From Aquila chrysaetos chrysaetos (Eukaryota; Chordata; Aves; Accipitriformes; Accipitridae), in assembly GCF_900496995.4 (NCBI RefSeq), contig NC_044016.1:21494932-21558931 (forward strand): a stretch of DNA of 64,000 nucleotides. Direction: 5' to 3'. Numbering within the stretch: position 1 is the stretch's first letter; the number at the start of each line of letters is the position of its first letter. The position numbers and the translations under genes were made by a program. Below are positions 53,519 through 64,000 of the stretch, piece after piece. Below the pieces are notes generated by a model. The model did no database searches and was not told where the DNA came from. It worked only from the letters and a program-made list of their open reading frames with translations.

Positions 53519-55419
53519 GGGGCCTGCAGGGCGGAGGGCCCGCGTTCTCCTCGGAGGTGTGCGGCGGGGGGTGCGGGGGGTCGGGGTCCGCGCTCCGCGC
53601 GGGGCGGGGGGAGCCCCGGCAGCGGCAGCGGGCCGGGGCGGTGGGGAGCGGAGCGGGCGCCAGGTGGGGGCAGCCGTGCGGCAGTGGGCGCCCCGCCCCT
53701 GAGCCTTGGCGCCGCCGTCGCGGGGCCTTAGGCCTCCCGGGCGGCGTCGGCCGCGGCCTGCGGACCCGGCGGCCTGCGGGCGGCCTTACCCCGCCGCCGG
53801 GCCAGGCTGCTCCCGGGCTGCTGGCTTTCCCCCGGAGCCGGCGCCGGCACCTCACTCGGCCTTGTGGCCGAGCCGCTCGGGACGCGGGCGGCCCCTCTCG
53901 GCCCCCGGGCGCCGGGGCTGGGCGAGAGCGGGCCGCTGTGCGGGCCCTGCGGCGCCTGGGCTGTCCGGGTCCTCCCTTCCCCCGGGTACCCGCCCTGCTG
54001 CCCGTCCCTCATAGGGAGCCGTTTGCAGGCGTCGCTGATGCTCTGTGCTCAGGGCCTGAAACGTCTAAACCCTGAGCATGGGTTGCTGCCCTAAAAAGGC
54101 TGAGAAGCACCGGCCTCGAAGACGGCACGGTGGCCAAGTTGGAGTGGCACGCAGCGGGACAGATAGTTGTGACGCCTTGCAAAAGCTGCCGGGAGACACA
54201 GCCTGGGCTGTGCGGAGCCTGGAGCTTTTGTGTTGCCTGCATACGCGGCACTGCAGATGGGGTGACCAGCAGCATCTTGCCTCTCCGAGAGACAGCACCC
54301 TCTGCCACTGCTGGGCTCCAGCCGGTGCCTAGACAGAGTCTATTCTGATACTCTTGCACGTGTGTCCTTCAGAGTGTTAATGTGCTTCAGAATTCACACG
54401 GGGCTGTGCTGCTGGGATTAGGCTTGTGTGGGTATGAGTAATCATGCAGCAAAGTTGGACCAAAATTCCTGTGTCCTGACAAGCGCCGCATTTATTCATG
54501 TGTGTCATGGGGACTCAGGAAGTGTGGGCACTAGTCTGTGCTTTGCTGCTTATTCTCCAAAAAACTCCTTTGGAGGTCCAGTGAGTAAGGGGAGGTGATT
54601 TGGGGAAGACAACAGCATGACAGGTTTCTTATAAGCATGAAGGACTTCTTGTAGTAAAAGCAGACAGGTGGGCAGCCTTTTTAAAAGCAGGACACAGATG
54701 CTCATCTGAGCTGTGTTCACTTGTCTGGTTCGAGAGTTCTCCAAGCTTACCTGGGAGGGTCTTGTTTGGAAGGAGAGAAGCTGAGTTAAGGGAAGTTTTT
54801 GAGTGAGAAGCGAGGCTTATTCCAGCAAAGCTGCAGGTTGCTCTCTGCTGCCTTGTGGCATGACTGTGCCTTTGTCTCCAGGTCAGGTTTCTCTTAAGCC
54901 TGAATTCTGTCTGTATTAGGCATCGTTTTCTGGTGTAGCTTTATCAAGAAGGCATGGAGCCACTATCGTTCTTTGTTCTGTGAACAACTAGCCTAGGTCA
55001 TTGGTTCCTGACTTTTTTTTTTATGGTTGAGCCACAGCTGCCCACCTTTTCTTCCTTCTTGTTTGTGTCCTTCTCCTGGCCACAGCTACCCCCAGCACAG
55101 TTACTGCTATCTGGTTTGTGATCGCACCTTGCTGGTTGGGACTTGGTTACCGAGGTCAGGGCTGGAAACAGAATCTGGTCTTGTGGCTTGCCACGTATTG
55201 TCCTGTTCCTGAGACCTCAATACTTTCAGAAGTAGTAAAGATACATTTGAGAGGTGATAGCGGCATTAAGTTATGGGAATGTGGGTAGTTCTCTGAATTC
55301 ACATGTAATTCCAGAAGGCAGAGACAGGGAGGGACCTCACTGGTCTTCATCTCCAGCCCCACAGACCATACCAGAGCAGAGCTGCTGGGGTTAGGTACCT
55401 GCTCTACTGCTCCTTTCCT

Positions 55420-55580
55420 TTGACCTCACACAGGAAGTTGTCCTCTCTGTAGCTTAATTTCCTGCTGGTGCACTGGGAATAATCCCTCTCTATTTTAGTA
55501 CAGTGCTGTGAATATGAATATATAGAATGGTTTAAGGTGCTTGGATACTAGAACAATAAGAGCCATAAGTACCTTAGCGT
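55420..55580 (+). mobile_element. MIR-like SINE
   Basis: TGACCTCACACAGGAAG, CTCTCTGTAGC-TAATTTCCT, AATAATCCCTCTCT, GCTGTGAATATGAAT and AAGGTGCTTGGATACT follow the right half of the MIR consensus in order. Confidence 0.55.
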
Positions 55581-57760
55581 TGGGACTTTGCATACTTAAA
55601 ATGTCAAAAGTAAGTTTTCCATTAAAGGTATTTAGCTCTTTTTTTTAATCTGCCTTTCCTGACTGTGATCTGGAAAATGAAGTTAGTGTGTTTTGCTTCA
55701 AAGTTGTTAACAGATGTACCTGTAATGAGTTTCTGTTGGTAACTTCGATCAATAAGTATCCTGTTTAATAGCTAATCCTATTCATAAATGGAATTCAAAA
55801 AGGCTTAATTCCTCTTTGTGAATCCTGGCCTTTCTGGCTGTCATTAACGTAAAACCAATTATGTCTTGGTGATGAATATCTTGTGTATTTTTAACACACA
55901 CAAGCCCTTAATCACATCATTTCCTTTATGAGGAGAGCTGTGAATGGATTGAGTCCCGTAGTTCACAGTTGGCTCTTGTAGCTCACCCTGGCAGACGGTC
56001 TATAAATAAACCTGCAGTGGCAGAGTAGGGGTTTAGGTATTTGCATCGTGCATATTGTCTTGGATTTATTTTCTGCGTTTTAATGATGGATGACAGATGC
56101 AGTTCAAATCTTTCTGGTGCCCACAGCATGTCTATTTTTGGTCTCTTGGAAGAATAAAGGGGATGTTGGCCCCCACTGTCTGACTGTGCAGATCAGGTTA
56201 CTGCTATTAAAGGGAAGAATATTTTTCCCTGTTTTATTTTGTATGTTTGACAGCAGGCTTTGGGTAGTAGGCCTCAGCGTTTGCTGTGTGACATCCATTG
56301 GTTTTCCCTGGGGCCTGTTTGTATGGGTAAGTTACTAGCAGAAAGAAGGAAAAGAAATAGCTGAATGGTTGTGGAACTACAGATCTTGGGAATATAGGGA
56401 GCAGGTGTCATTTGCAAAACTTGTGATTAAAAAGGAAAGTAATATTGGATTGCTAGGTAACAGCACTATTTAAAAGTACGTTTACTCTAGGATGCAGGCA
56501 GGGTAAGAACAGCACCTTGACTGGTTTTTAGGGTATGCACTGATAAAAACTTGGTCAGAGCCATTGCCCTGGCCTCTTGAGTGTTCAGACGCAGACCTTT
56601 TTAGTGCTCCCACGGCTGTGTTAATAGTGCAGATTCATACAGACCATTCTTGTGAAGCACATCAGTATTTTTGCTGAAATGAAACAGATCCTTTTCTCGT
56701 CCAAATCTCCTGGTGTTTCTCTGGAGATACTGTCACAATGTAAGTCTGGGTTGGCAGTGAAAGAAGTCCCAGTCTTGTGTTTTGCCACATTCCGTCGCAC
56801 CAGCATTCATGCAGCTGCGGGATGAGTTGGATCAGAGAACTGATGTAGCTGAAAACTGTGACTGATTTACATGAATGCTAGAGCCAGCATAAGGGAGGTG
56901 ATGGAAATGTGTGTTGGGGGGGACACAGGGCTTCCTTTCTTGCTACTGTGTGCCCTGACGTTGGTTCAAAGTGAGTATGTAATCCTGTCGTCCTTATCTG
57001 GAAGATGTCCTTGCTTTGTATCAGCTCCCTGAAGTGGTCTACTTGTGCGTTTGCATGCGTTGGACGAAAATATTGTATGTGGCCTGCTTCTGTTTGCTGA
57101 GGTGAAATTTTCCAGAATTCCTCCATTCAAAAATCACTCAAGACTGCAGTAAATATGTTAGTTCTTTAATCTCAAGTAAAAATGGTGAAGGTGGTAGCTT
57201 TAGTATGGCACTTGAAAATGGTGCAGTGGGTCAATAACTTCCAGAGGTTTATAACTGGTGAAGAGTTTCTTTGTTGTGCGGTGTTGGAATTTGATGGCGA
57301 TCTGTTGCGTTGAATGGGGTATGGCTGAAGGGCCCTTGAGAAGGGAGTGTTTGCTGCAGCAGGTTCTTGCATGCTTAGACTTATTCAGTAAGTAGAAATT
57401 GTGTCATTTTAGTGAATATTTGATTAACAAACTCCTCCCCCGTTTCTGAATCTTACTCTGAACTCTGTCTGAGGTCTGTGCTAACTTTTAACAGGTTGTG
57501 GAGTGAAGCAAAGCATCTCTGTGATTCTCATTTTAAGAAATTAGTCTCTCTAACCATGAGATAGAGCCACTGCTAGAATTTAGGGGCAGTGGGGTAGGAA
57601 CGGGGAGAGAGTTTTCTCTGCACAGTTCTTTATCGCTGCTTTGGTGCAGCTATGCGTGGCTGATGTTATAGCAATAGTTGTCTTTGTGTTGGACCTTTCA
57701 TTTTAGGATAGTGTCTGTTTAAATACTGCTCTTGCCTAGCATGAACAACTTGGAAATTAA

Positions 57761-57820
57761 TCCTGCTTGAGCAGGAGATTGGACTATATGACCTCCGAAA
57801 GTCCTTTCCAAGATAATTCC
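57761..57820 (+). mobile_element. CR1 LINE 3'-end fragment
   Basis: CTTGAGCAGGAGATTGGACT, ATATGACCTCC and AAGTCCTTTCCAAG match the familiar CR1 tail (gcagggggttggactagatgacctcc... gtcccttccaa). The terminal octamer array is absent. Confidence 0.75.
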
Positions 57821-58269
57821 TTGGTCAGGAGTGTATTAGTGACTAAGTACTAAGCAGCAGTGGTGTTTTGCCCATCCAGGGTATTGTAGGGTGCACTCCT
57901 GTATCAGATGGGCAATACCAACAGCAGACTTCTCAGAATTCCTGCAAATTTTCAAGCACAGGCTTGGGAGTTATGTGAGTACTCTTCCCATACACCTCTA
58001 AGCACTGAAACCTGACGACCTGGGGAGAGCCACCTTCAGAAGCAAACTCTGGTCACGTGCATTCCCCATGCCTGTGCTAAGTGCAGCCTCCTCTGAGCCT
58101 TTTTAAGGCCTGCTGGTGTAAGGCAGCATCAGTGCTGAGAAGGACAGAGGTGCCCAGTGCACTGGGGCTGATGGCTGTCATTGTTTTATAGTGGCTCTTC
58201 AACTGGCACCACCTCAGAGTGTTCGTGTGGCAGCACCCAGTGTGACAGAGTGAGTGGCTTCTGTGCCCT

Positions 58270-58380
58270 TTGGAGTCTAGTTTAGTAATTAGCCACTCCA
58301 CAGAGGGGAAAACTGAGGGCCGAGTAGGTCAAGTTCGCAGCCGCGGAGGGAGCAAGTTGGGACTGGGTCTGGTTGAGGAG
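58270..58380 (-). mobile_element. MIR-like SINE fragment, reverse orientation
   Basis: CAGAGGGGAAAACTGAGGGC, GTAGGTCAAGTTCGC and GAGCAAGTTGGGACTGGGTC match the reverse complement of the MIR core in order. Confidence 0.55.
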
Positions 58381-61027
58381 CACCTGGAGACAGACCCAAA
58401 CTATTGGCTGTTCATTTCTAGAAGGGAAGCTGGCATGTTATGATAGCTGAAGATGTGATTCACTCTTCATGAACCCACTTGCACCCTTGAGTGCTGTACT
58501 CCATGCCACAGATGCATTCTTCTCTTCCTTCCACCCTGGACCTTCCTGCTAATTGGAAGCATCCCCCCTGTTTACTCAGTTCCTAACAGGGTGCTTCATA
58601 CCAAATAATCAATCATACAAAGTTTCTTAGTTTGTGACACATCTTAATGTGCCGAGGAATAATTCTTAGCAAAGAAGGGGATACTGAGTCATCTGGAAAA
58701 ATAAACAGTCCTTGGACACTTAATGGTGTTGATGCTTCTGCTGGTAGTTTTGTAACTTCAAACCTTCACTGCTGCCACAGGGTAGAAACAAATGGTGACT
58801 CCTCCCAGGAGTGGGGAGTGAGTTCAGAGTTTAAGCAGCGCTTTAGGACTCTGACATGCAGCCTTGAGCACATCTAGCTATGCTGGTCCTGACGTTGCTG
58901 TCCCTCTGGCAGCAGGCAGAATGTGCGCCTGTGCCTGCCCTGCCACGAACCAGCAGACCTCTCCTATCCGTTTTACGTAGTGGTAAGGATGAGCAGGCCC
59001 ACCCTCTCTTGCCACCAAGGCCACCGTGCCTGCCAGGGGAATAGAGATGGGGGTGACAGCAGCAGCTGGACTGTCCAAGAAGCGTCCATCAAAGACAACA
59101 GAGAGGCCAACTTGCTGCTGCTTGTTTGGGTTTTCTAGAGGGATCCAAACCAAAGCCTTGGTGCAATTCTGGAGGAAGGAGGAGCAGTGTTACCCACTGG
59201 GTTTGAGTTTCACGGGGGAAACAGTACACCCAAGTGTAGAACGGGATACAGGCTGTCCTCCCTGCCAATGCAGAGTGTGGGCTTACAGCAAGGCAATGCA
59301 GTTGAACTTGCTTAGAAATCCTAGCAGCAGCAAGGCCTGGGTAATTGGACCTTGATTGCCAGCAGCACTGTAGGTACTGCAGGGCCTTGTTTTCGTTAGG
59401 ATCACACAGCTAGGTCAGGAGCTGTGGCAAAAACACAGCCTTCTTGGAGTCTCATTTCAGAGAGGGGACAGTGCAGGGAAGCTCTGAATTCGTTTGGAGA
59501 TCTTCTACCCCACTGAAAAGTGGCTTTGTTTAGCAAATAAATGTAAGCTTTGACTGTTGCTGTTCTCTTCCAAACCTGCCTGTTTACAGGTGAGATGGTT
59601 TGCCATCTATCTTGTACTTTGCTCAGGGAGCGCTGATACAAAATTGCTGTGGTGCGCATCTCCAGTGCTCATCTTGCTGTCAGGTAATGCTTGCTCTGTA
59701 GGACAACCGCAAATCCAAAAAATTACTTGTATCCCCAAGTAAGCAAACACACTGGAGAAAAATAAAAACAATAAAGAGAAAGTGAAGATTTAGCCTGGGC
59801 TTTACTTGGTTGTAATAAGAACAGCTGTGGCATCACCTGTCGGAAGGCTCTATGGGTATTTTTTTTCTCCCTAGAGAAGTTAGGTCAGCTTTGTTTTTAA
59901 AATAAAAGTTAAGAAAACGGCTTTACAATGTACTGCTACGGTTTGGCCCTAAGCTCATCAGAACTAGCAAAGGGAGATAAGAAGTCAATGTATTTTTAAT
60001 GTTTACTTCAGAAAGGAGAGAAGCAGAGCATGTGTTGGTTACACTGCCAAGGTCTAAGCAAGCAGTGTCACACAGCAGTAGTTACAGTCAGATGGAAAGT
60101 CTTAGCTCTACCTGAGCTGGCCTGAAAGAGGACTGGCTCTAGGTCCGTGTTGTTTTCTCCCTTCACTTGGATCTGCCAGCATAGCTGCCTGGGTTGTCGC
60201 TCCCTAACCGATGTTTGGTCAAGTGATCCGAGTTCAGATATGCCTGCATGATTGTGCGTGCAAGCTAGTCCCCATCAGTCTGATAGAATGAGGTTAGGGA
60301 ACAGCCATAGATGTAGTCAGGGAAGAGGGTGTGGTAAATTCAGTCAGAGGTTACTCTTGTAACCCGGCTCTGCTGCAGTTGGGGTGCTGTTTTGGTTTGG
60401 GTTGAGCAAGCACTGTGAAGTTAGAGGGAACTGTTTCATCTGGGCAGCCTTAACAGGGCAAGATTGGCAGAGGTGTGATTCTGGTCTCTAAACACAGGCT
60501 GCTGAACACCTTGTGTATGCTAAGAGGGAGCATGCCCTCACTTGTGGAGCTTTGTCTTGTTTCTTGTCTGGCAAATTGTTTCTTGAAGCTCTGATGCCAG
60601 CCTGCAGCTATCTCTGGCTTTTTGCTTGGTTTTATAGGTAACATTGGTAGCTTTTACAAGTAACTATGGTAGCTTTTACTGGTCACTGCAGCTTCTAAAC
60701 TAGTTTACGTCTGAAATTCTCAAACCTGCTTGTTACATGGTTTACAGTGCACAGAGAAGGGCCCTTACCTCTGTGTGCAGGAAACTGCAATGCAGTGATA
60801 CTGAATCCAGCTTTGTAGTATACACATCTGAATTATATTGTCTCCTGAATTCAAGCAGGCATTGTTGATCTGCTTTGTAGTGTGCCGTGGATGCTGTTAC
60901 CACTCTGTGTGCTGTGGATTGCAGCGTCTGAAGAGGTGCTGAGGCTCTAGCGTGTGATTCACGTGAGGGAAGCAAAACAAATTCTCTCCATTTTACAGAG
61001 TTCATGATTCTCTTGTTTCTTATGCAG

Positions 61028-61121
61028 GGCGGCTTACCAGAATCCAAATGGCTCTCTTGAATAGGCGATTGGGTTTATCCTTAACCCATCTAAGCAGTAC
61101 GGTGATCCAGCGACACTTCAG
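61028..61121 (+). CDS. MRPL14: MRPL14 first coding exon
   Basis: Acceptor TTATGCAG ends at 61027. Twenty nt of 5' UTR precede the ATG at 61048, which has A at -3. Encodes residues 1-24 and two bases of codon 25; donor TTCAG/GTAATA. This is the mitochondrial targeting segment. Confidence 0.9.
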
Positions 61122-64000
61122 GTAATAGTCAAATCTTGCTTTTGCTTTTGTTTTCTTGGGAGAGTTTCCTCATTGAAAGAGATGCTGTTAAGTAGGTCAA
61201 GCATAAGGTATAGTATTTGTAATTCAAAAAGGATAATATAATAGAAGAAAAAAATCTCACAGTTGTTTCTTCACAGGTTGTAAAGTGAGCCCAAACACAA
61301 CAACATATGCAGGTTCCTAGCAGTCTGAACATGGTCTGAACTCTGCATTTTCATATGCATGTAAGGAGGCTTTTAAACCTTTGAGGGTGATGCAAGGGCC
61401 TGCAAGCAGAAGTTAAAAGTGCCTGTGTTTCTCAGCCATGTGCAAAAAAGCAACAGCCAGCCCCTGCTGATGCAGAGCCAATTACATTTTAAAAATTATT
61501 CCAGAGCTTATCATTTCAGTTATTTAGAACAAAAGTAACCTGAAAAATTATTTCCTTGTACCTTAACAGTGTACATTTTGTTAACTTTCGTCCTTGTTCG
61601 AGGCTCAAGGCATTTAAAGCTTCTTAAATTTATGGACCTTATATTTTACAATGCCTTGCACAAAGCTTAGAGCCTAATCCCACAGTACACTTGGTGCAGG
61701 TACGGGGAATCTCTAGCATATAACTCTTTGAAGGGTCAGGGCTTCAGTTTAAAGGGTGAGAATAGTCATTCCCATGACTGTGGTCTGGAGAGGGGATTAA
61801 GGCAATGCTCAGGGCTAGGTTGTGTGATAGTCCCAGGAGCTATCTCGAGGAGGTATGTAAGTCTTACTGGCTTTCTCTGTAAATGGGCTGCATGAGAGCA
61901 TTGGCCAGTAGACATTTAGAGGATATATATATATATGCTGACAGCGGGAGGGAGGCAAAGTCCACAGATGTGAGCAGTGCTACTGCAGGACGTCAGCAGT
62001 CTTAATGGGGAAACCCACTCTTTGTGGTGGGCCTGCTTTGGATGTGGTGGGGTTTTGCTCCAAGACTGTGGCAGAAATGAAAAAAGGAGGGGAAAGAAAA
62101 AGTCCTCCTTGTGCAGTTACTCTTGTCAAGTGGTTATCAGGGCAATCACACTTATAGTTGTTTGCTACTGTTTCGTTGTGGACTTGGTCCCACCTAGGTT
62201 TCCTCTTCTCCTTCCTGTGACAACACTCTTGTCCTTTCCAGCCTCCTCCCTTCTGCTTTCCCTGCTGTGCAGCCACAGCTGGTAGGCAGAGGATAGAGAG
62301 TGTGGTATACCACAGTCCCTGCCCGGGGATGGGAGAGGGTAGCTGCTTGCAAAGGTGAGTGACTTCTGAGAGAGAGGAGAGGTGCCCTTTTGTAGGGGAA
62401 AGCTGGGGTAGGCCTCTGCTATGGGAAACAAATCTTGAAAGGCAGCGCTTGAGCTCTGGAACAGTTAGACTAACACAGACTGACCCAGCTGGCCTTCCCT
62501 TACTGCATGGAAAAATGTCTGCTTCAGCTGATGTCCACCCACACTGTGGTTGATACACAGGGGATGGCTTGCTCCTCTTCCAGGCAGCGTTACAAATACA
62601 GGTCCTTTGTCTTCAAGAAGGGCTGATGGTCCCCACTGGTCTTTATTCACTGTATATGCTTCTGCTCTGCAAAATGAGGTGAACGGTTAGCTTGATTCCA
62701 TATGCTGTCTATTTGAGTGGTTCAGCTGACAGCAGCTTGGCATATCTGCAGCTGTCTGGCCAGCATGTTTCTAGTACCTTACTGCAAAGCAGTTGTTTAG
62801 TAGTAGAAAGGATCTTCCTGATTTTCCGATGGTCTGTGTTTGGGCGTCCTTTGAAGAGAAGCAACAAATCACTTGAATTTGAGCTTACTGGATAAAAGAA
62901 TAGCTGTTACTATAATGGGAGTTGAATTATTTCTCAGTTTATTCCTGCTGTTCCCAAGCATATTCAGAGTGAGTTCTAACAACTTAGCATTGTGCAGTTT
63001 ATTTCTGTTGTTTCTTACTCCTGATAATCCCACAGAGCAGATGCAGAAGAGACTGCATCTCTCTGGGTTCCTTCCGCATGGGGAAGGTGATGACCTGTTA
63101 GATTCTAGTTGATGGCAGCTTAGCACAGCCACAGCAGGACCTCAGAGGTCTCACTGAGAGCAGAATAAGATGGGAGACCCTCCTAGGCTTCACTGAAAAG
63201 AAGATGGGCCAGAAAAGTCCTTATTGCTGGGGACTGTGTACAAGATTGAAAGAGCCTGACTTGAGTCTTAGCTTCCTGTAGACTGTTTGTAGCAGAAGCA
63301 GGCGCATTTTTTTGCTTGTAAATTGAAGTTGAATGGAATCATCTGCAGTTGCTAAAAAGCCCAGTAAATGCAAGCCACTCTTCATGCCATCTTTTAGTCG
63401 TGTTTCAGAGTTGTTTTATGTTTGACATTTAGCGAGGACTGTGCAAAGCCCAAAGTAGCATCTGGCTTTCAAAGAGCACATTGAAAGCAGTCAATGCATC
63501 ACCCATATGGTATGTATTTGTTGCTGGCGCCTTCCGAGTGGTTTGTGTAATGACAAGATCCTGTGCTGGGTTTGCCCTTGCTCCCCAAGGATTATTGAGG
63601 AGATCTGTCTCTCATTCTTTCCTGTCTTTTGCTAGTATCACTGGAGCATGCCGAGCAATACAGAAACTCACCCGCGTGCGAGTGGTGGACAACAGCGCCT
63701 TGGGGAACACGCCGTACCACCGGCCACCAAAATGCATCCACGTGTATAACAAGACCGGAGTTGGCAAAGTAGGAGATACGATCCTTCTGGCTATCAAAGG
63801 AGAAAAGAAGAAGGCTTTAATTGTAGGGCATAAGATGCCTGGCCCCCCCATGACACCTAGATTTGATTCCAACAATGTGGTACTCATTGAAGACAATGGA
63901 AATCCAATAGGGACTAGAATAAAAACACCGATACCCTATATCCTGCGACAGAGGGAAGGAGAGTTCTCCAAAGTATTGGCCATTGCCCGCAACTTTGTAT
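61048..64000 (+). CDS. MRPL14: MRPL14, mitochondrial ribosomal protein uL14m, truncated at the stop codon by the window edge
   Basis: Encodes a protein of the mitochondrial large ribosomal subunit (uL14 family), which lies at the subunit interface and is the docking site of the MALSU1 assembly module. Two coding exons, 61048-61121 and 63636-64000, join in frame to 146 residues; human is 145. Residues 1-25 ([17 protein letters not shown] and on) are basic, hydroxylated and without acids, fitting a mitochondrial targeting sequence. From about residue 32 the match to human is close: [63 protein letters not shown], and the end [11 protein letters not shown]. The final T at 64000 is presumably the first base of the stop. 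A noncoding first exon in the CpG island is expected. Confidence 0.95.
61122..63635 (+). other. MRPL14: MRPL14 second intron
   Basis: 2.5 kb. Contains a (TA)n dinucleotide run near 61923-61936. No gene or repeat family otherwise recognised. Confidence 0.85.
61923..61936. repeat. (TA)7 dinucleotide run
   Basis: Uninterrupted alternating T and A. Confidence 0.95.
63636..64000 (+). CDS. MRPL14: MRPL14 last coding exon, ends with the window
   Basis: Acceptor TTTTGCTAG ends at 63635. Carries the last base of codon 25 and 121 full codons covering the whole uL14 fold in one exon, followed by a single T. Confidence 0.96.

Larger units (their letters stand above)
52770..54020. promoter_or_regulatory. 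CpG island, bidirectional promoter of TMEM63B and MRPL14
   Basis: Very high G+C with dense CpG, in contrast to both flanks. It holds the predicted minus-strand first exon of TMEM63B and must lie at the 5' end of plus-strand MRPL14. Contains GC boxes, an NRF-1 site and a YY1-like site. Shared-promoter use is inferred from head-to-head orientation, which is the human arrangement. Confidence 0.85.
54021..61027 (+). other. MRPL14: MRPL14 first intron (greater part)
   Basis: Moderately AT-rich, no nested gene recognised. Contains two MIR-like SINEs and a CR1 3' end fragment, listed separately, and a short tandem duplication near 60638-60680 (two copies of a TAAC-TGGTAGCTTTTAC unit). Confidence 0.7.

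Noticed and set aside
53655..53672. CTCF-like CCAGGTGGGGGCAG
   Set aside because: Two mismatches at core positions in very GC-rich sequence; chance match likely.
52681..54075. 464-codon plus-strand open frame rich in P, R, A and G
   Set aside because: It spans the CpG island, where stop codons are rare by composition. The product is low complexity, overlaps other long frames on both strands, and matches nothing recognised.
1..64000. tRNA, rRNA, CRISPR, phage or bacterial operon features
   Set aside because: None seen. No tRNA B-box with a foldable partner, no prokaryotic gene layout; splice structure throughout is vertebrate.

Overview
The window is vertebrate nuclear DNA. It has multi-exon genes with GT-AG introns, noncoding first exons, CpG islands, and SINE and LINE fossils. 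Protein matches (recalled from family knowledge, not searched), the gene content and CR1/L2-type LINE remains suggest a sauropsid. A bird is my first guess; a crocodilian or turtle is not excluded.

Two genes lie head to head, as MRPL14 and TMEM63B do on human 6p21.1. TMEM63B (CSC1-like protein 2, a mechano/osmosensitive cation channel) is complete on the minus strand. Its 23 coding exons run from the ATG at 24059 to the stop at 6987, and a predicted noncoding first exon lies near 53.3 kb behind a 29-kb first intron. The exons join in frame at every junction to 829 codons (816 if the 39-nt exon 4 is skipped); human TMEM63B has 832. MRPL14 (mitochondrial ribosomal protein uL14m) is on the plus strand, with coding exons at 61048-61121 and 63636-64000. 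The window ends one base into its presumed stop codon.

Layout: 1-2.1 kb is a GC-rich promoter-like region with a probable noncoding minus-strand first exon of the next gene (CAPN11 or SLC29A1 by human gene order). 2.1-4.6 kb is intergenic, with a 125-bp duplication flanking a degenerate minisatellite. About 4.6-7.0 kb is the TMEM63B 3' UTR. 7.0-24.1 kb holds the TMEM63B coding exons. 24.1-53.3 kb is intron 1, with decayed LINE and SINE pieces and AT-rich candidate enhancers. 52.8-54.0 kb is a CpG island acting as the shared bidirectional promoter, with NRF-1, YY1 and GC-box motifs. 54-64 kb is MRPL14.

The most interesting points concern TMEM63B regulation. The alternative 39-nt exon 4 is conserved and is followed by a pyrimidine-rich, PTB-like intronic tract. 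The Q/R RNA-editing codon in exon 20 is genomically CAG. A three-codon uORF ends two bases before the start codon. A Cys-X4-Cys insertion sits in the extracellular N-terminus. I found no wholly new system. I saw no prokaryotic, CRISPR, tRNA or rRNA features.
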